Shown: positions 33,581 through 46,290, numbered from the stretch's first letter. The stretch is 64,000 nucleotides of DNA from Cristatella mucedo (GCA_009760855.2 WPIO01000020.1:372001-436000); one strand, 5' to 3'. A program made the numbers and translations. The notes: a model not told the origin generated them from the sequence alone.

Positions 33581-34109
33581 AGGCATTTGTCAGTGACAGC
33601 ATTCACCCACCACTGTCGAAACATTAAGTACCTTGCTTTAGAACAGTCGAGCGGCTTTCAAGGCTTCTTGCCGTCAGTCAAGTGAGAGAACCTTTTGTCG
33701 TTGCTCTGGCCTATGTAGTGTAACACACGCCTGCCCATGTGGGAAGTTAGCATCCCAGCTGCAAATTCATTGTGGCTTCGTAGGAAATAGCAGTCAGCGT
33801 GAGGTTCCTCGCCTGCTTATTGGCTAGCAAGGTAAGCACCCCCTCATCCCTAATTCTTCTGGTAGCTGATACGAGGGTTCTCCACAAGGCCTTAGCCGTT
33901 CGCTGATTTGATGCTGCAGCAGTTAAAAACTCAATGCTGTATCTGCAATGCGTGCTTTGCTTACCGAAACTGGTGGCTGGCTTGTTGCAGGCGCCATCAC
34001 GTGGCTGCATCCACCATCACGTGGCCCGACCAACCGTCAGGACTCGTTCTTCTAATCGTGCACTTCCAATCACCAAGCCTGAAGGGACGAGCTGTTCAGG
34101 GGACCTGAC

Positions 34110-34190
34110 CTTATAATAATAATAATAATACACTTGATACAGCGCCCTCAGAGAACTCAATCTCTTTCTAGGTGCTTTACATTTGCTGAC
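34110..34190 (-). mobile_element. LINE 3' tail
   Basis: (AAT)n, then GATACAGCGCCCTCAGAG and CTAGGTGCTTTACATTTGC. Tail only. Confidence 0.9.
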
Positions 34191-35020
<830 letters not shown>

Positions 35021-35747
35021 GATAAAGCTGTAATTATATAGAACTACACATGTATTTATACTATATATAAAGCATACCATGTGTCCTATATTCTATTCTT
35101 TTGCTTTGCTTTCTTGCACTCCGGTTTCATTACAATGAAAGAAATTCTCCATTGAAACAATTTGGTTGCATCGAGGTTGATAGTCCTTTGAAGCTCTCTG
35201 AGCTATTACTGCTATCAAATAAGGGTTTTTGTTTTTTGATATAGGCAAACTTTCTGTGAACTATTTGTGACTTCTATTCAACAGACTCATGTGCACACCC
35301 AGTAAATCCGAAATTACAAAGGTAAACTGTTTACTCGACTGAATAACAGTGCAGTCCTATTGGAGCCAAAAGCCACTTGAACCCCTTGAACTGAAGCACA
35401 TGGCTCCTTGGCGACTTGCTTCTGTACAGAAGCATCTGGGTGCAACTTTTTAGCAACAGCGTGTTGATTTACTTTCACAAACCTACTATTGCAACCATTT
35501 CTTTGTCGGCCTATGAATTTCCAAGTTAGCAAGCTCTTTTCGGCCAAGGTTTCAGTGAGGGCCTAAGGTCTCGTGCTCGGCTGATCTATACGGGCCGATC
35601 CTATGCTGTGGAAGCACCATATAGATTTGGCTGCCGGGTAAGAGGCATACAGGTTTGCAACATAGGTTGCGAAGAGAGAAGGAGGTTCTACCATGAAAGG
35701 AACATAATTGGAGAGTGTGACTAGCAAATGAACGAGTAGCACCTAGA

Positions 35748-35752
<5 letters not shown>
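35021..35752. other. stretch without supported genes
   Basis: Nothing recognised. Confidence 0.4.

Positions 35753-35811
<59 letters not shown>
35753..35811. repeat. (GA)n microsatellite
   Basis: Pure GA run. Confidence 0.97.
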
Positions 35812-35814
<3 letters not shown>

Positions 35815-37142
35815 GAGTGAAAGACGAAAACGACATCCGCATAACTCGACGACAGCCCACAGTCATATTAATCAAGCTAGCAACCTGATTTGAGGACGAG
35901 CAATCGCTGCATGAATTCTATATCAGTATAGCTATTCTTACCCATTTGTATCGCTTACCTACACTTGCACCTGTCAGGGCAAAACCTCGAGACTGAATGA
36001 CGTGGGCTTTGACTGTGTCTGCGACTGACGTGGGCTTTGTGCAAGGATTCGACTTAGGTTTAGGGTTTAGGGTCTCTTTGAGCAGAGTCTCCAAATTTTC
36101 TCAGCAGACGATCAGAAACAGGCTTCAGTCAATGGTGCTCAATGGTAACAATGAAGACACAGGGATACATTTCACAAAGGATTTGCTTAACAGTTCTGGT
36201 AAAGTTCGACTTTGAGGGCACCTACCCGGTAATAGATGTCACTTTGGTTGTATTTACTCTTTGTGGCAGTTTGGATAGCTGAGGGGAAGGTAGTAGCTGC
36301 TAGGCATTGCTGTACATCGCACCTCACCCGGCTCATTCATTTCTGTGACGTCCGTAATTGCACGATCAGAAGAACGGCTAGGCAAAATAGCATCTAGCTT
36401 GACCTGAAGTAAATGTACTAAACGTGTATTTGCCATTCAGCAAGTCCAAACATACGAAATATAGAGTATACACTTGCCTAATTATCAGAGCCTACGCCCG
36501 ATCTCCCTTCCATAGTCGCACCCTCGCATTCTCCAAGTAGGCCGAACTTTGGGCAGGTTTAAGGTGCATGTGGGGGATCTTGCTTTTGGCATGCCCATTA
36601 AAGGTTAACCCATGAGAAGCCCAGACCGTGGCCCTCACCCACCTCCCCACTACTGCCGAGCACCAAGCCAGGGTCGGCCTATGCTGCCATCTTTAGGTAG
36701 AAGATACAAGCACAGAAGAGAGGCAAGCAGGAAATGCAAAATGGCTCAGGCAAAAGCAGTCGGGACAAACTGACTTGGTGTCCATTTGTTGTTACGATCA
36801 TTCCTAATCTTGCTCAGCTCAACCACTTCAGATTGCAGAATTTCCAGAGGCACAAACTAGGCCCGATTTTGGCAGCTGCAAATAGTAAGGCTGTGTACAG
36901 TAAATAAAGATCAGCTGATTACATATCTTCATTTATATTCTGTACAAGAGCATTATGGGCTATCACAACCACTAGTAGTTGCCAATCCCTTATTGCACGA
37001 CTAGAAACCACGACATGGGTTTCGAAGTGTGATAAACTTACCTGTGGGTTAAGACTATGCCAGCCGACATCCATTTGGCTTTTACAAGGCCAGTTAGTAG
37101 GTTGCCTACAATTTCTCCTCGCCAGGTCTTTGTGACAACGGC
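35812..37142. other. stretch without supported genes
   Basis: Contains TTTAGGGTTTAGGG at about 36060-36073 (two telomere-like heptamers, probably chance). Nothing else recognised. Confidence 0.4.
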
Positions 37143-37669
37143 GTTAAACATTGTAATAATAATAATAATATTGCACTTGATAAAGCGCCCTCAGAGAACT
37201 TAATCTCTTTCTAGGTGCTTTACATTTGCTGCAAAGTGATACGCAACAGAATAGTAAGTAAAATCATGCTTGAAAAACAAACAAAATGAATAACATGGTT
37301 AGGGGTTACATGCACTGAGTCAGCATGCAAATGTGGTTAGTGGCAGCATGAACAGTGTCAGCACGCATAAGCACATCGAGGACGAATCACAAGGACCCAC
37401 TAAATGCTGTCCTAAATAGGTATGTTTTTAAGTTTCTTTTAAATGTGGTCAGGTCAGGGGATGTTCTGATGCAGGTCGGGAGGGAGTTCCAGGCTGTGGG
37501 AGCATACGAGCTAAATGCACGGTCTCCAAAGGATTTAAGGTTTGTACGAGGTATTTCTAGACTGTTGGATTCCGAAAAGCGAGTGGTACGATGCTTTGCC
37601 TGATGGGGTAGTATATCTGAAAGATAGGCTGGAGCCATAGAATGAAGAGACCTAAAAGTGAGCGATAAT
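37143..37669 (-). mobile_element. LINE 3' end, young copy
   Basis: Minus-strand twin of 22366-22885: (AAT)n, hairpin tail, two-unit 3' UTR and an open frame from 37677 down to 37387 encoding the same C-terminal block, with rare shared variants such as CTGTTCATGCTGCC. The stem's 5' arm here is GCACC. Confidence 0.93.
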
Positions 37670-37904
37670 GTCTGCACGATTCAAGCTTCCAGCTATAGTG
37701 CTTAGTTTATAGTCAACACCTTATCTGCCGACTGGTCACAGCTTTTCTTTTTAAGCTAGCCATTAGACGATCAGCATCAGTTGGGCCCAGTTTTAATTGT
37801 ACAAACAAGCATGAGAAATACTCGCTTATCACAGTGTTGCTGTGAAAGCAAGGGCATCGGCGATTCGTTCGAAATTCACGACTCGCCAGCTCGGCTGGTC
37901 TTTT

Positions 37905-38475
37905 GTCAAAAGCCCTTTAGCCCTGCCCCCACCGTACCACTTCTATCTTAGCTTTGACGCGTCTCCCTATCAAGTGTCGAATCTCCTTCAAGATCTTCTC
38001 TCATCCACGGGTGGCTTCACTTGCTTGCCCAAGCCTACCTATCCGACCTCCTTGCTCCTTTAGTCACGTGCTCTTGCACAACCTCCTCCTCGGCTTCTTG
38101 CCGTTCCTGGCGCTAAATGGAAGGCTATTGATTGGCAGATCGGGCCCTCAGCTCATTTCCACCGAACTTTCTCTGGAACTCGGCCTGGCTTCTGTGACCA
38201 TCCGCGTCGACTTTGCAGCGCACAGGGCTCAGCTAAAGCCGCATCCATTCTGCTCAGCTTCCCCTGTGAGTGATTCAATGCACGCTATTACTCACCAGAG
38301 TGAGCTCCGGCTAAATGGCACCCCAGTGTCTTCTTCTATGTGCTTCCGTGTGCGTGTGTGAGCAGGATTCGTTGCATGTCGTGAATCCTCGGTGGCTATT
38401 GCTTCGCTTGCAAGGAGTTAAAAGAGCCTCGATAGAGATTAAGCTCTCTTAGGCACACAGACGACTTATTATTGG
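37905..38475 (+). mobile_element. LINE 3' end, divergent subfamily
   Basis: Across shifting frames it reads LPIKCRISFKIF and LLAQAYLSDLLAP (compare LPVKQRIDFK and LAPAYLSDLLP), then DRALSS...WNSAW (compare DRAFSS...WNCLP). It ends in a tail-like GAGCCTCGATAGAGATTAAG, CTCTTAGG and ACTTATTATTGG. Third most divergent LINE type in the window. Confidence 0.65.
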
Positions 38476-38499
38476 GCAAGTTGAAATAGGAGAGAGCGG

Positions 38500-38745
38500 A
38501 TACCATGAACGTATCGCCAGATCCCTGCCGCCTTAAAGTCCCGGCTAAAAACCCACCTGCTTCTCTCAGCATTTACTGGTTCCCTGTGAACTGTCCATCG
38601 TGTGCTTATGCATGCTAACACTGTGCTTGTTATCGTTAACCAATGATGTCATGCTTCATTTCCAGCAAATGTGAACTGTCTAAAAGGGAGATTTTGCTGC
38701 TCTCTTATGGTGCCGTACAACTGTCACTTCATAGTTACTAGTAGC
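38500..38745 (+). mobile_element. LINE 3' terminus, decayed
   Basis: CTTAAAGTCCCGGCTAAAAACCCACC, then TTTACTGGTTCCCTGTGA, correspond to the LK..LKTHLF...FSGSL end; the UTR and the tail CTGTCTAAAAGGGAGATT, CTCTTATGGTGCCG follow. Confidence 0.7.
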
Positions 38746-39377
38746 ATTAATTTGCTGCACAGAACATGGGCTACAAACTAGCGTGTGGTGGGTGGTGGAT
38801 TTGTTGGGCAGTGATCGCAGCCTGCCTGGACAGGCTGTAAGCGTTTGCTTCTTGCTGGGTAGCTAGGCTAAAAGCGATAAAGTATACAGGTTGACTTAGG
38901 TTGGCGATGTTTACTAGAATCTTTCTTTTGAAAATAAGAGCTGCGGAGCATGTCCTTAATGGGGGAGTGGGCAGCACATTGGCTTTGCCGAGGAACCGAA
39001 AACCAGGCAAGCCCTCGACCTCGTCTGAGCTCTGACCTGGTTACCGAAGCATGATCAAAGGCTGTTCTATTGCAATGCCTGAATGTAGATGTGCATGAGT
39101 GCAGACTAGTACCGCCAGTGCTGTGAGACCGATGGACCGCCAGGGTGCTTTAAATGCACCAATGCATGCTGCATTCTAACAAACCTGGTGCCAATGCTTG
39201 TCAAAAAAGGAGGCGAACCGCAAGATAGAAAGCTCAAGCGATCGACCAATGTCAGACTTGCATAGAGCAGAATCGCTTGCTCAGGAAGGACACGACCAGT
39301 GCCATCGATGCTGATTATTGATTTGAATATACCACTGGTGTGGCTAGCATAGAAGAGTGAATGCCTACGCAACCGTA

Positions 39378-39379
<2 letters not shown>
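38746..39379. other. stretch without supported genes
   Basis: Nothing recognised. Confidence 0.4.
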
Positions 39380-39414
<35 letters not shown>

Positions 39415-39485
39415 TAATAACACACTTGATAAAGTGCCCTCAGAGAACCCAATCTCTTTCTAGGCACTTTACATTTCCTGCTGTG
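39380..39485 (-). mobile_element. LINE 3' tail
   Basis: (AAT)n about 30 bp, GATAAAGTGCCCTCAGAG, CTAGGCACTTTACATTTCC. Both stem arms are changed together (AGTGCC/GGCACT), so pairing is kept. Confidence 0.92.
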
Positions 39486-39782
39486 AGGACGTGCCTCAAA
39501 AACCTAGGGGTCACGAGTTCTCGACGATGTGTAAGCATAAGCCCAAATAACCGATCACATTCTAGCAGCATCTTTTTTTAATGAGCATCTCGATGCTGAC
39601 GAAGCAGCAGCTGCTGGCAATGCAGTCTGTTTACTTGCCGATTCATACCCAGGCTGCCACAGCCAGCAGCTGAGTAGTAGGAACCTTCTGCCAGCGAGCC
39701 AGAGCTCTGGCAGTGTCACTGTGTCACTAGCGGCCTTATATACTCGGAGCAAAGGCAACTGCAGATGTCACTGTAATGCCTC

Positions 39783-39950
39783 GCTGGTTTGGTCCCGTGA
39801 TTATGGTGCTCGCCTTTTAAGACCAAGATGAAGGTGAATGCATTTGAGGTCCGAGGTCGTGTGCTCGAGCCCTGCGGCATATGCAAAGCGCCAGAATAGA
39901 GGTTAAGTTCTCTTGGGACTACACCAATGAACTATATTTATTTGTATTTA
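39783..39950 (+). mobile_element. SINE-A copy
   Basis: CTGGTTTGGTCCCGTGATTA head, B-box-like GTGCTCGAGCCC near 39861-39872, then AAGCGCCAGAATAGAGGTTA, CTCTTGGG and ATTTATTTGTATTT. The head has an extra ~25 bp between the two boxes. Confidence 0.82.
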
Positions 39951-40041
39951 CCAACTGCAAGCTGGAGCAGCCTGATGGCACCAGAACTTCTTAGATCAAC
40001 TGCATTATTTAGAAGTCAGACAGCATTAGGGCTCTCGTCTT

Positions 40042-40210
40042 GCCTAGCTGATTTAACAGCCTCCTTTTGTATAGTGACAGAAGAACCTTGAGGGCTATCA
40101 CCACTGCTTGCAGTGGCGATGAAGGATCGCTCACCACAGGATTCGAACCCACGACCCCGGGGCCAAGATCGTGAAAAGCAGCCGCCTTACCTAGTGAGCC
40201 ATTACGGCCT
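40042..40210 (-). mobile_element. SINE-B copy
   Basis: Full-length minus-strand copy, CCTAGCTGATTTAACAGCC to GTGAGCCATTACGG, with reversed B box GGATTCGAACCC at 40139-40150. Confidence 0.9.
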
Positions 40211-40490
40211 ACCGTTAATAGCCAGCATCTTCCCAGAATCTACCGTATTCTGCTGGCAACCTGGGGGACTCTTTAATAGAAGTGAGTAAACCCACCCTCA
40301 TGGTTACTCCTGAGAACTAGCCGAGTAGCTAAGCTTTGAAAGATTTGCAGGATGTTTGAGGGCCCACTGTGAGGTTCCTTGCGAGCTAATCAAAGTGTGG
40401 CTTACAGTAGCAGCATGTGACTCGGGCATGAACTAACTGCTCTGTCGTAGAGTATTCGATGGAGCTCTCAGCTAATTATCTCTACTGCTT
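40211..40490. other. short stretch without supported genes
   Basis: Nothing recognised. Confidence 0.4.
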
Positions 40491-41320
40491 GATAATAATA
40501 ATAAAACGTTTGTATAGCACCCTCAGAGAACTGAATCTTTTTCCCGGCACTTTATGTAGGCTGTAAAGAAAGCATGATTAAATGGTTAGTGGTAGCATGC
40601 ACAATGTCAACAAGTACAACATGATTAGAGGTGACATGCACAGCACCAACATATAAAATATGGTTAGTGGAAGCATGTACAGTGTCAGCCCACATTAGCA
40701 CACAAAGAACGAATCACAAGAACCCACTAAATGCTGTGATAAACCAATGCCTTTTAGCTTCTTTTTAAATGTTGTCAAGTCATGGGATGTCGAGGCATCA
40801 GTTAGAAGTGAGCTTCAGGCTTTGGGAGCCTTCGAACTAAAGGCACAATCTCCAACGGATTTGAGGTTCATACCAGGTAAGCTAAGCGATTTGAGTCAGA
40901 AAAGCAGGTGGAACTTTGCCTAACCTGACGGGAAGTATTTCTGATAGGTAGACTGGAGCCAGAGAAGGAATGGACCTAAAAGTGAGTGATAGAATCTTGA
41001 AGTCAATACGCTGCTTGCCTGGTAGCCAGTGCAGGTCGGCGACAAGTGGTGTGATATGGCAATTGTGACGCTCACGACAGATAAATCTAGCTGCAATGCA
41101 TGGACCAATTTGGAACTAATATACCTGTCAAACATGCATGCATTTTAGCAATGCTATGTGGATGAATGTAGGCAGACTTGACAGTGGAACTGATGCGGTT
41201 ATCTAATGAAAGGTCACTTTGAAACTTGACACCAATTCTTCATGCAGATGCAACAGGAGATGTGCTGGCAAAGCAGATTTTGAGTGTTAATCTTTCCACT
41301 TTTTGAGTCACACTAGCAAT
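40491..41320 (-). mobile_element. LINE 3' third, older subfamily
   Basis: Tail at 40491-40560, a three-unit 3' UTR, then the C-terminal block, LADLHWLP.KQRIDFK (near 41000-41040) and, further up, FQSDLSLD and HISSTVKSAY equivalents (41160-41230). Frame-shifted in several places. It lies head-to-tail with the next LINE piece. Confidence 0.85.
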
Positions 41321-41530
41321 TATAATAATAATACCTTTGTCATAGTGCTCTTAGAGAACTTAATCTCTTTCTAGGCACTTCACATTTGCTGAAAAGGAAG
41401 CATGATCGAATGATTACTGGTAGCTTGCTCAATCAACAAGCATAACATGGTTAGAGGTGACATTCACAGGGTCAGCATGCAGATATGGTTAGTGGCAGCA
41501 TGCACAGTGTTAGCGCCCATAAGTACCACA
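41321..41530 (-). mobile_element. LINE 3' UTR and tail, older subfamily
   Basis: TAATAATAATACC, TCATAGTGCTCTTAGAG, CTAGGCACTTCACATTTGC, then UTR units to TAGTGGCAGCATGCACAG. No coding part left. Confidence 0.85.
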
Positions 41531-42050
41531 TAAACTTCAACAGTTCTTCCGGACGTCTGTTTATGTTTATTAATTTCGGAGTAGCTTGTTCAAACAAATC
41601 GGCCCGATACCGTGGGAATCAAGCGCATCAGTATTCGTCTTTTTTTCTGGACGGATGTGCATTTTTATCGACTATTGAGTGGCCAGTGGTCTTGCACAGG
41701 GGAACACTGTTTAGCTGCATTACTAGGTGCTTCGCTTGATTTTCGTCCAGCTAATATCGGTCAGGCTTTTGTAAGTTTGGCGGTATGCTTAATCGTAACT
41801 GTATGTCATCGTGAACAGCATCTGCATTATGCCTCAATTGATCTGTCTTATTTTTGGAATGTCAAAATTTATTTTGTGCCATGCCATTCGAATCTTTCAC
41901 TTTGCATATTGATATTGAAATAAGAACAGCAACCTTGAATTTGGGCTAAGAATGCTATGCATTAACACCCAAGGCAAACGTTGGCATGCCAGCACACATA
42001 CCCATCATCCACCTTCCCACCTCACCTACCTCAAAGACCCATCCACGCAT
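41531..42050. other. stretch with an unrecognised open frame
   Basis: A 103-codon plus frame (41612-41923) has a mid-region hydrophobic run (FVSLAVCLIVTV). It has no family I recognise and no splice or start support, so it is not called as a gene. Confidence 0.3.
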
Positions 42051-42128
42051 GCATGCATACATACACATGCACACATGCACACATGCACACATGCACACAT
42101 GCACACATGCACACATTCACACACGCAC

Positions 42129-42214
<86 letters not shown>

Positions 42215-42300
42215 ACACACACACACACACACACACGCAGGCACGCACACACGCACACGTGCATTGCACTCACACACATGCACACAGGTACACACATAGA
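42051..42300. repeat. compound CA microsatellite with CATGCACA units
   Basis: CATACACATG, repeated ACACATGC units, then a long CA run with sparse T and G interruptions. Confidence 0.95.
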
Positions 42301-42346
42301 CAGAGAAAGAGAGAGAGAGGGAGAGGGAGAAAGAGAGGGAGAGAGA

Positions 42347-42439
<93 letters not shown>
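42301..42439. repeat. (GA)n microsatellite
   Basis: Interrupted then pure GA run of about 140 bp joined directly to the CA repeat. Confidence 0.97.
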
Positions 42440-42442
<3 letters not shown>

Positions 42443-43645
42443 TATATGTGCATTGCATACATGGTGTATGAACATGTGTGATATGTTTAATTGTTTGCAT
42501 GAGTAGTTTGCATGCATGCATGTACGTGTGTTTGCGTGCTTGTTTGTGTGTGTGTGTGTGTGTGTTTGCGTTGGAAATCAGTTCATCCTCGAGGATATCT
42601 TGCTGCCGACAAAGTTACATCATGTACATGGTTTTCTTTGCATTTGATAGGGCTGGGTGAGTCAACAGGAGGGAGAAAAACTTGTCCAGGTGGAACATTT
42701 GGTCACATGAAATCCCAACAATAACGAGACAAATACTGTCCTTTCCCGGCCTTGGCATTATAAGGTCACAATGATGGATATACTATGTGCCCGTCAATCA
42801 AAGTCCTCTAAATAGTTACCCTATATACAGTTTTTGTCCCTTGGTACCTCTGGCTAAGCACATTGGCCTTGCCCAGATAGCCTATGGTTTACCACAGACG
42901 CTATACTAGCTATGTCTACTAAGCACGATCTTGAGAAAGCACACTAAAGATTAATCACTGGTCATCGACTGGCATTCGAGAACTATCTAGATTATACCAA
43001 TCGATCCTAGCAAAGGCTAAGTCTAGCTTCTATAAACTATTGCTAAATCGCAGTTGCATAATCCAAAAATGTGGATGTCTACGATCAACCATCTTACCTG
43101 CTCCCAGGTAAGGCACTTACCATTTGGTGATCTGTGATCTAGCTGATCGTTTCTCCAGTTTCCCTGTCAGAAAAATAGATAAGATCACAGAGTTCATCCC
43201 TGGGATAGCAGCATCCCCTCTGGACTCATGTCCCTCAATGACATGCTGCAACTCAACATTTGCATTCAAGGAGCCACGAGTGACTTAATCCTGCAATTAA
43301 TATCCCATTCAAAGAAAGCTACTAGTCCCCCAGACCCCATCGCCACTGTCCTACTTCTGTGCATAGATTTATGCATGCATAGATTTGCTGCTTTCATGTA
43401 TAACTAACATAATAAACATGTCCTTAACCTCAGGTCCTGTCCCAGCACCTTAAAAAGGCTGTAGTCATGCTGCTAATTAAAAAGCAATCATGGACCATGG
43501 GAACTTAAGCAACTTCTGCCCAGTCTCCCTTCTATCGTTTCTATCAAAGATGCTGGAATGAGTTGTGGCAGACCAGCTGAACTCTGATATTGATACTTCA
43601 ACCCTTGCAAGTATGTTCCAGTCTGGTTTTAGAGCTAAGCATATG

Positions 43646-43732
43646 TAAAATGCATAGGAAGAGATTAAGTTCTCTGTGGGAGCTATGCAATTGTATTATA
43701 TTATTATTATTATTATTATTATTATTATCACC
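43646..43732 (+). mobile_element. LINE tail nested in a LINE (same orientation)
   Basis: GTAAAATGCATAGGAAGAGA, CTCTGTGGGAGC and (ATT)n split the host LINE between FRAKH and TDSAFLRV-like sequence. Confidence 0.8.
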
Positions 43733-44028
43733 CCACAGATTCAGCATTTCTTTAGGTGAATTATGAATTTCTTAGGAATGCAGACATGGGTAGAGTGTCT
43801 CTGCTTGTTTTTGCTCGATCTTTCGGCAGCTTTTGATACTATCGATCACCAAGTCCTTGAGCGCCTCTCATCTCGCCTGGGCATCATCAGCACTGCATTG
43901 CCATGGTTTAGGTCCTATCTCAGTGGGTGACTCCGGCGTATTGTTGTGAATGAAGAAAGATCATCAGAGGAACCGCTGAAGTAGAGTGCACCCTAGGACT
44001 CCATGCTTGGTGCTCTTCTTTGTGCAGT

Positions 44029-44103
44029 TTATAATAATAATAATACACTTGATAAAGTGTCCTCAGATAACTCAATCTCTTTCTAGGCACTTTACATTTG
44101 CTT
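44029..44103 (-). mobile_element. LINE tail nested in a LINE (opposite orientation)
   Basis: ATAATAATAATACACTTG, GATAAAGTGTCCTCAGATA and CTAGGCACTTTACATTTGC split the host LINE just before its LPFADAIAKHN block. Confidence 0.88.
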
Positions 44104-44806
44104 ATACTCTCCCGTTTGCCGACGCGATTGCCAAACACAATCTAGGCTTTCACTTTTATACCGATGACACTCATTTGTACCTTTGCTTTGATTGCTCCTT
44201 GTCTTTTGAGTATGTCAAACTCTCTCATCTCCCTTGTGTCTGGCATCCGCACTTTGATGGCAGCAAACTTTCTCAAATTAAATGACAGTTATACCAACTT
44301 ACTAGTTATGGGCAAACCTAGAGTGACTCAACATCAGAAATCTAAGCTCAAGATTGTCTCTGCCAGCATATCTTCTGTTGCATCTTCACGAAATCCAAGT
44401 GTCCAGTTTCAAAGTGACTTTTCACTTGACGACCTCATAAACTCCACAGTAAAGTCTGCTTACTTTCAGCTACATAACATTGATAAAACTTGCGCTTTCT
44501 TAAACAGGCTTATTACTTACAAATGGCCCATGTACTTGTAACATCCGTCTCGACTTCAGCAACTGATTGCTTGCTGGTCTACCGGCCTGTGCAATCAAGC
44601 ACTTGTAGTTGGTGCACAACTCTGCAGCTAGACTTATCTGTCATGAGCATTGCAATTGCCTCATCTTACCACTTCCCGCCGATCTGCAGCGGCTCCCAAT
44701 CAAGCAGCATATTGACTTCGAGGTTCTGTCACTTAGTTTTAGGTTCCTTCATTCTCTGGCTCCAGTCTACCTCTCAGAAATACTTCCATATCAGGCTAAT
44801 AATCAT

Positions 44807-44955
44807 GCCGAGCTGGTTTGGTCCAGTGGTTAAGGTGCTCGCCCCGACCTAGGTCTGGCTGAGGTCGTGGGCTTGAGCCCGAAGGCACATGTGAAGTGCC
44901 TGAAGAGAGATTAGGCTCTCTTGGGGCGCTATATAAATGAATTATATAATTATAT
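44807..44955 (+). mobile_element. SINE-A copy nested in a LINE
   Basis: GAGCTGGTTTGGTCCAGTGG head, B-box-like GGGCTTGAGCCC at 44869-44880, GTGCCTGAAGAGAGATTAGG, CTCTTGGGGCGCTATATAAATG tail and AT-rich end. It interrupts the C-terminal block of the LINE at 42890-45355, so it is younger than that copy. Confidence 0.9.
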
Positions 44956-45354
44956 GTATCACTGCTTTTCTGACTCAAAACTGGTGAGCATTACCTGGTA
45001 TAAACCTTAAATTCTGTGATGATCATGCCTTTAGTTCATACGCCACCAAAGTCTGGAAGTCACTCCCGACTGGTGTCATGACAACATCTGACTTGAGACA
45101 TTTAAAAAGAAGCTAAAAATGAACATTTTACCATAGCATTAGTGGGTTCTCATGATTTGTTCTTGGTGTGCTTCTGTGTGCTGACACTGTGCATGCTGCT
45201 ACTAACCATATTTGCACGATGACCATGTGCATGTTCCCTCTAACCGTGTTAAGCTTGCTGACATTGTGCATGCTACCACTAACCATTTGTTCATGGTTTC
45301 TTTTCAGCATTTGTAAAGTGCCCATAAAGAGATTGAGTCCTCTGAGGGAACTAC

Positions 45355-45380
45355 CTCAAAAAACCCAATCTCTTGCTAGG

Positions 45381-45386
<6 letters not shown>
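45355..45386 (-). mobile_element. partial LINE tail, opposite orientation
   Basis: CTCAAAAAACCCAATCTCTTG and CTAGGCACTA, a minus-strand tail fragment joined to the plus-strand tail before it and running into (TA)n. Confidence 0.65.
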
Positions 45387-45454
<68 letters not shown>

Positions 45455-45494
45455 GTATATATATGTATATACATGTATATATATATATATATAA
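45385..45494. repeat. (TA)n microsatellite with TG interruptions
   Basis: TA run with TATG interruptions, immediately after the tail pair. Confidence 0.97.
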
Positions 45495-46088
45495 TTCATT
45501 TGTAAATGGCTTACATAGTGCGTCTTTGTGTCTCATCTCTCTGCGAGGGCAAAGAAAACAAGAAAGTAAACTACCTTCGAGGCCCACCAGGAGTGACACC
45601 ATTTCGAAGTCTCCAATGACAAACTAGTCATAGTTGCGCTCACTTCAACTTCAATGCGCTCAGCAATATCTTGACAATGGTCCAGTCCTGTTTCAGGGGC
45701 ACAGAGTGAGCCAAGGGGACCACCGGATGTTTGCTCCCTTTGTGAAGTAGCTTGTGGCTTTGACGCTTGTGGATCAACTGCCTCTATGTAGGCACCATTC
45801 GGTTAAATTCATTTCCAGTCATTTCCATAGCCTCGTCTACACCGGTTCGGTCAAACTTACTGAGCACAGAAGTTGGAAACAAGTTGGTGGCACTTTCTCT
45901 TACTTAGCTAACTTTTCCACTTTCATTTAACAGGTTTCACCCCTTGCGAGTAGGGCATCAGAAGCTCAGCGATGGACGTAGTTGGGTTGTAGCATGGATA
46001 TCTCTCTTCAGATGTATCTCTGAAATTTGACTCTGGATCTGCAATATCTTCTTACCATTCTGAGTTGCATGCTCTCGCCTTGAGATGC
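45495..46088. other. stretch without supported genes
   Basis: Nothing recognised. Confidence 0.4.
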
Positions 46089-46128
46089 TCCCCCACCCCC
46101 CCGGGGGGGGGGGGGGTGGGAGGAGCAC
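46089..46128. repeat. poly-C/poly-G near-palindrome
   Basis: A C-rich arm (CTCCCCCACCCCCCC) is followed directly by a G run of about 14 and TGGGAGGAG. The arms are nearly reverse-complementary and the G arm can form a quadruplex. Length is uncertain because such runs are error-prone in sequencing. Confidence 0.8.
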
Positions 46129-46228
46129 GGGGAGCAACCGACATAAAGGCAGCAAAAACAAAGCAACGAATAATGTATGCACACAAATAAATATATACAA
46201 ACATATGTAAATATTTTTTGTTCCATTG

Positions 46229-46232
46229 TCCC

Positions 46233-46290
<58 letters not shown>

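Larger units (their letters stand above)
42890..45355 (+). mobile_element. longest LINE copy, interrupted by three nested insertions
   Basis: Blocks in order: a linker region before the reverse transcriptase (42890-43130), LADRFSSFPVRKIDKI (near 43140), KKAVV (43460), NLSNFCPVSLLSFLSKMLE (43502), FQSGFRAKH (43618), [20 protein letters not shown] (near 43818), a YTDD version of the catalytic motif (near 44158), FLKLNDSYTNLLVMGKP (44270), FQSDFSLDDLINSTVKSAYF (44407), the C-terminal block, a three-unit 3' UTR and a tail to 45355. Insertions lie at 43646-43728, 44029-44103 and 44807-44955. Internal stops and frame changes show it is inactive. It covers the region from before the RT domain to the tail; the endonuclease end is absent. 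Confidence 0.88.

Noticed and set aside
36054-36073. Interstitial telomere repeat (TTTAGGG units)
   Set aside because: Only about two units, no flanking degenerate array; chance is adequate.
41612-41923. 103-codon ORF with a hydrophobic run
   Set aside because: No family resemblance I can name and no splice or start support; kept only as a note.
41952-42521. Frames up to 166 codons of Thr-His, Arg-Glu or Ser-Leu repeats
   Set aside because: Translations of joined CA and GA microsatellites.
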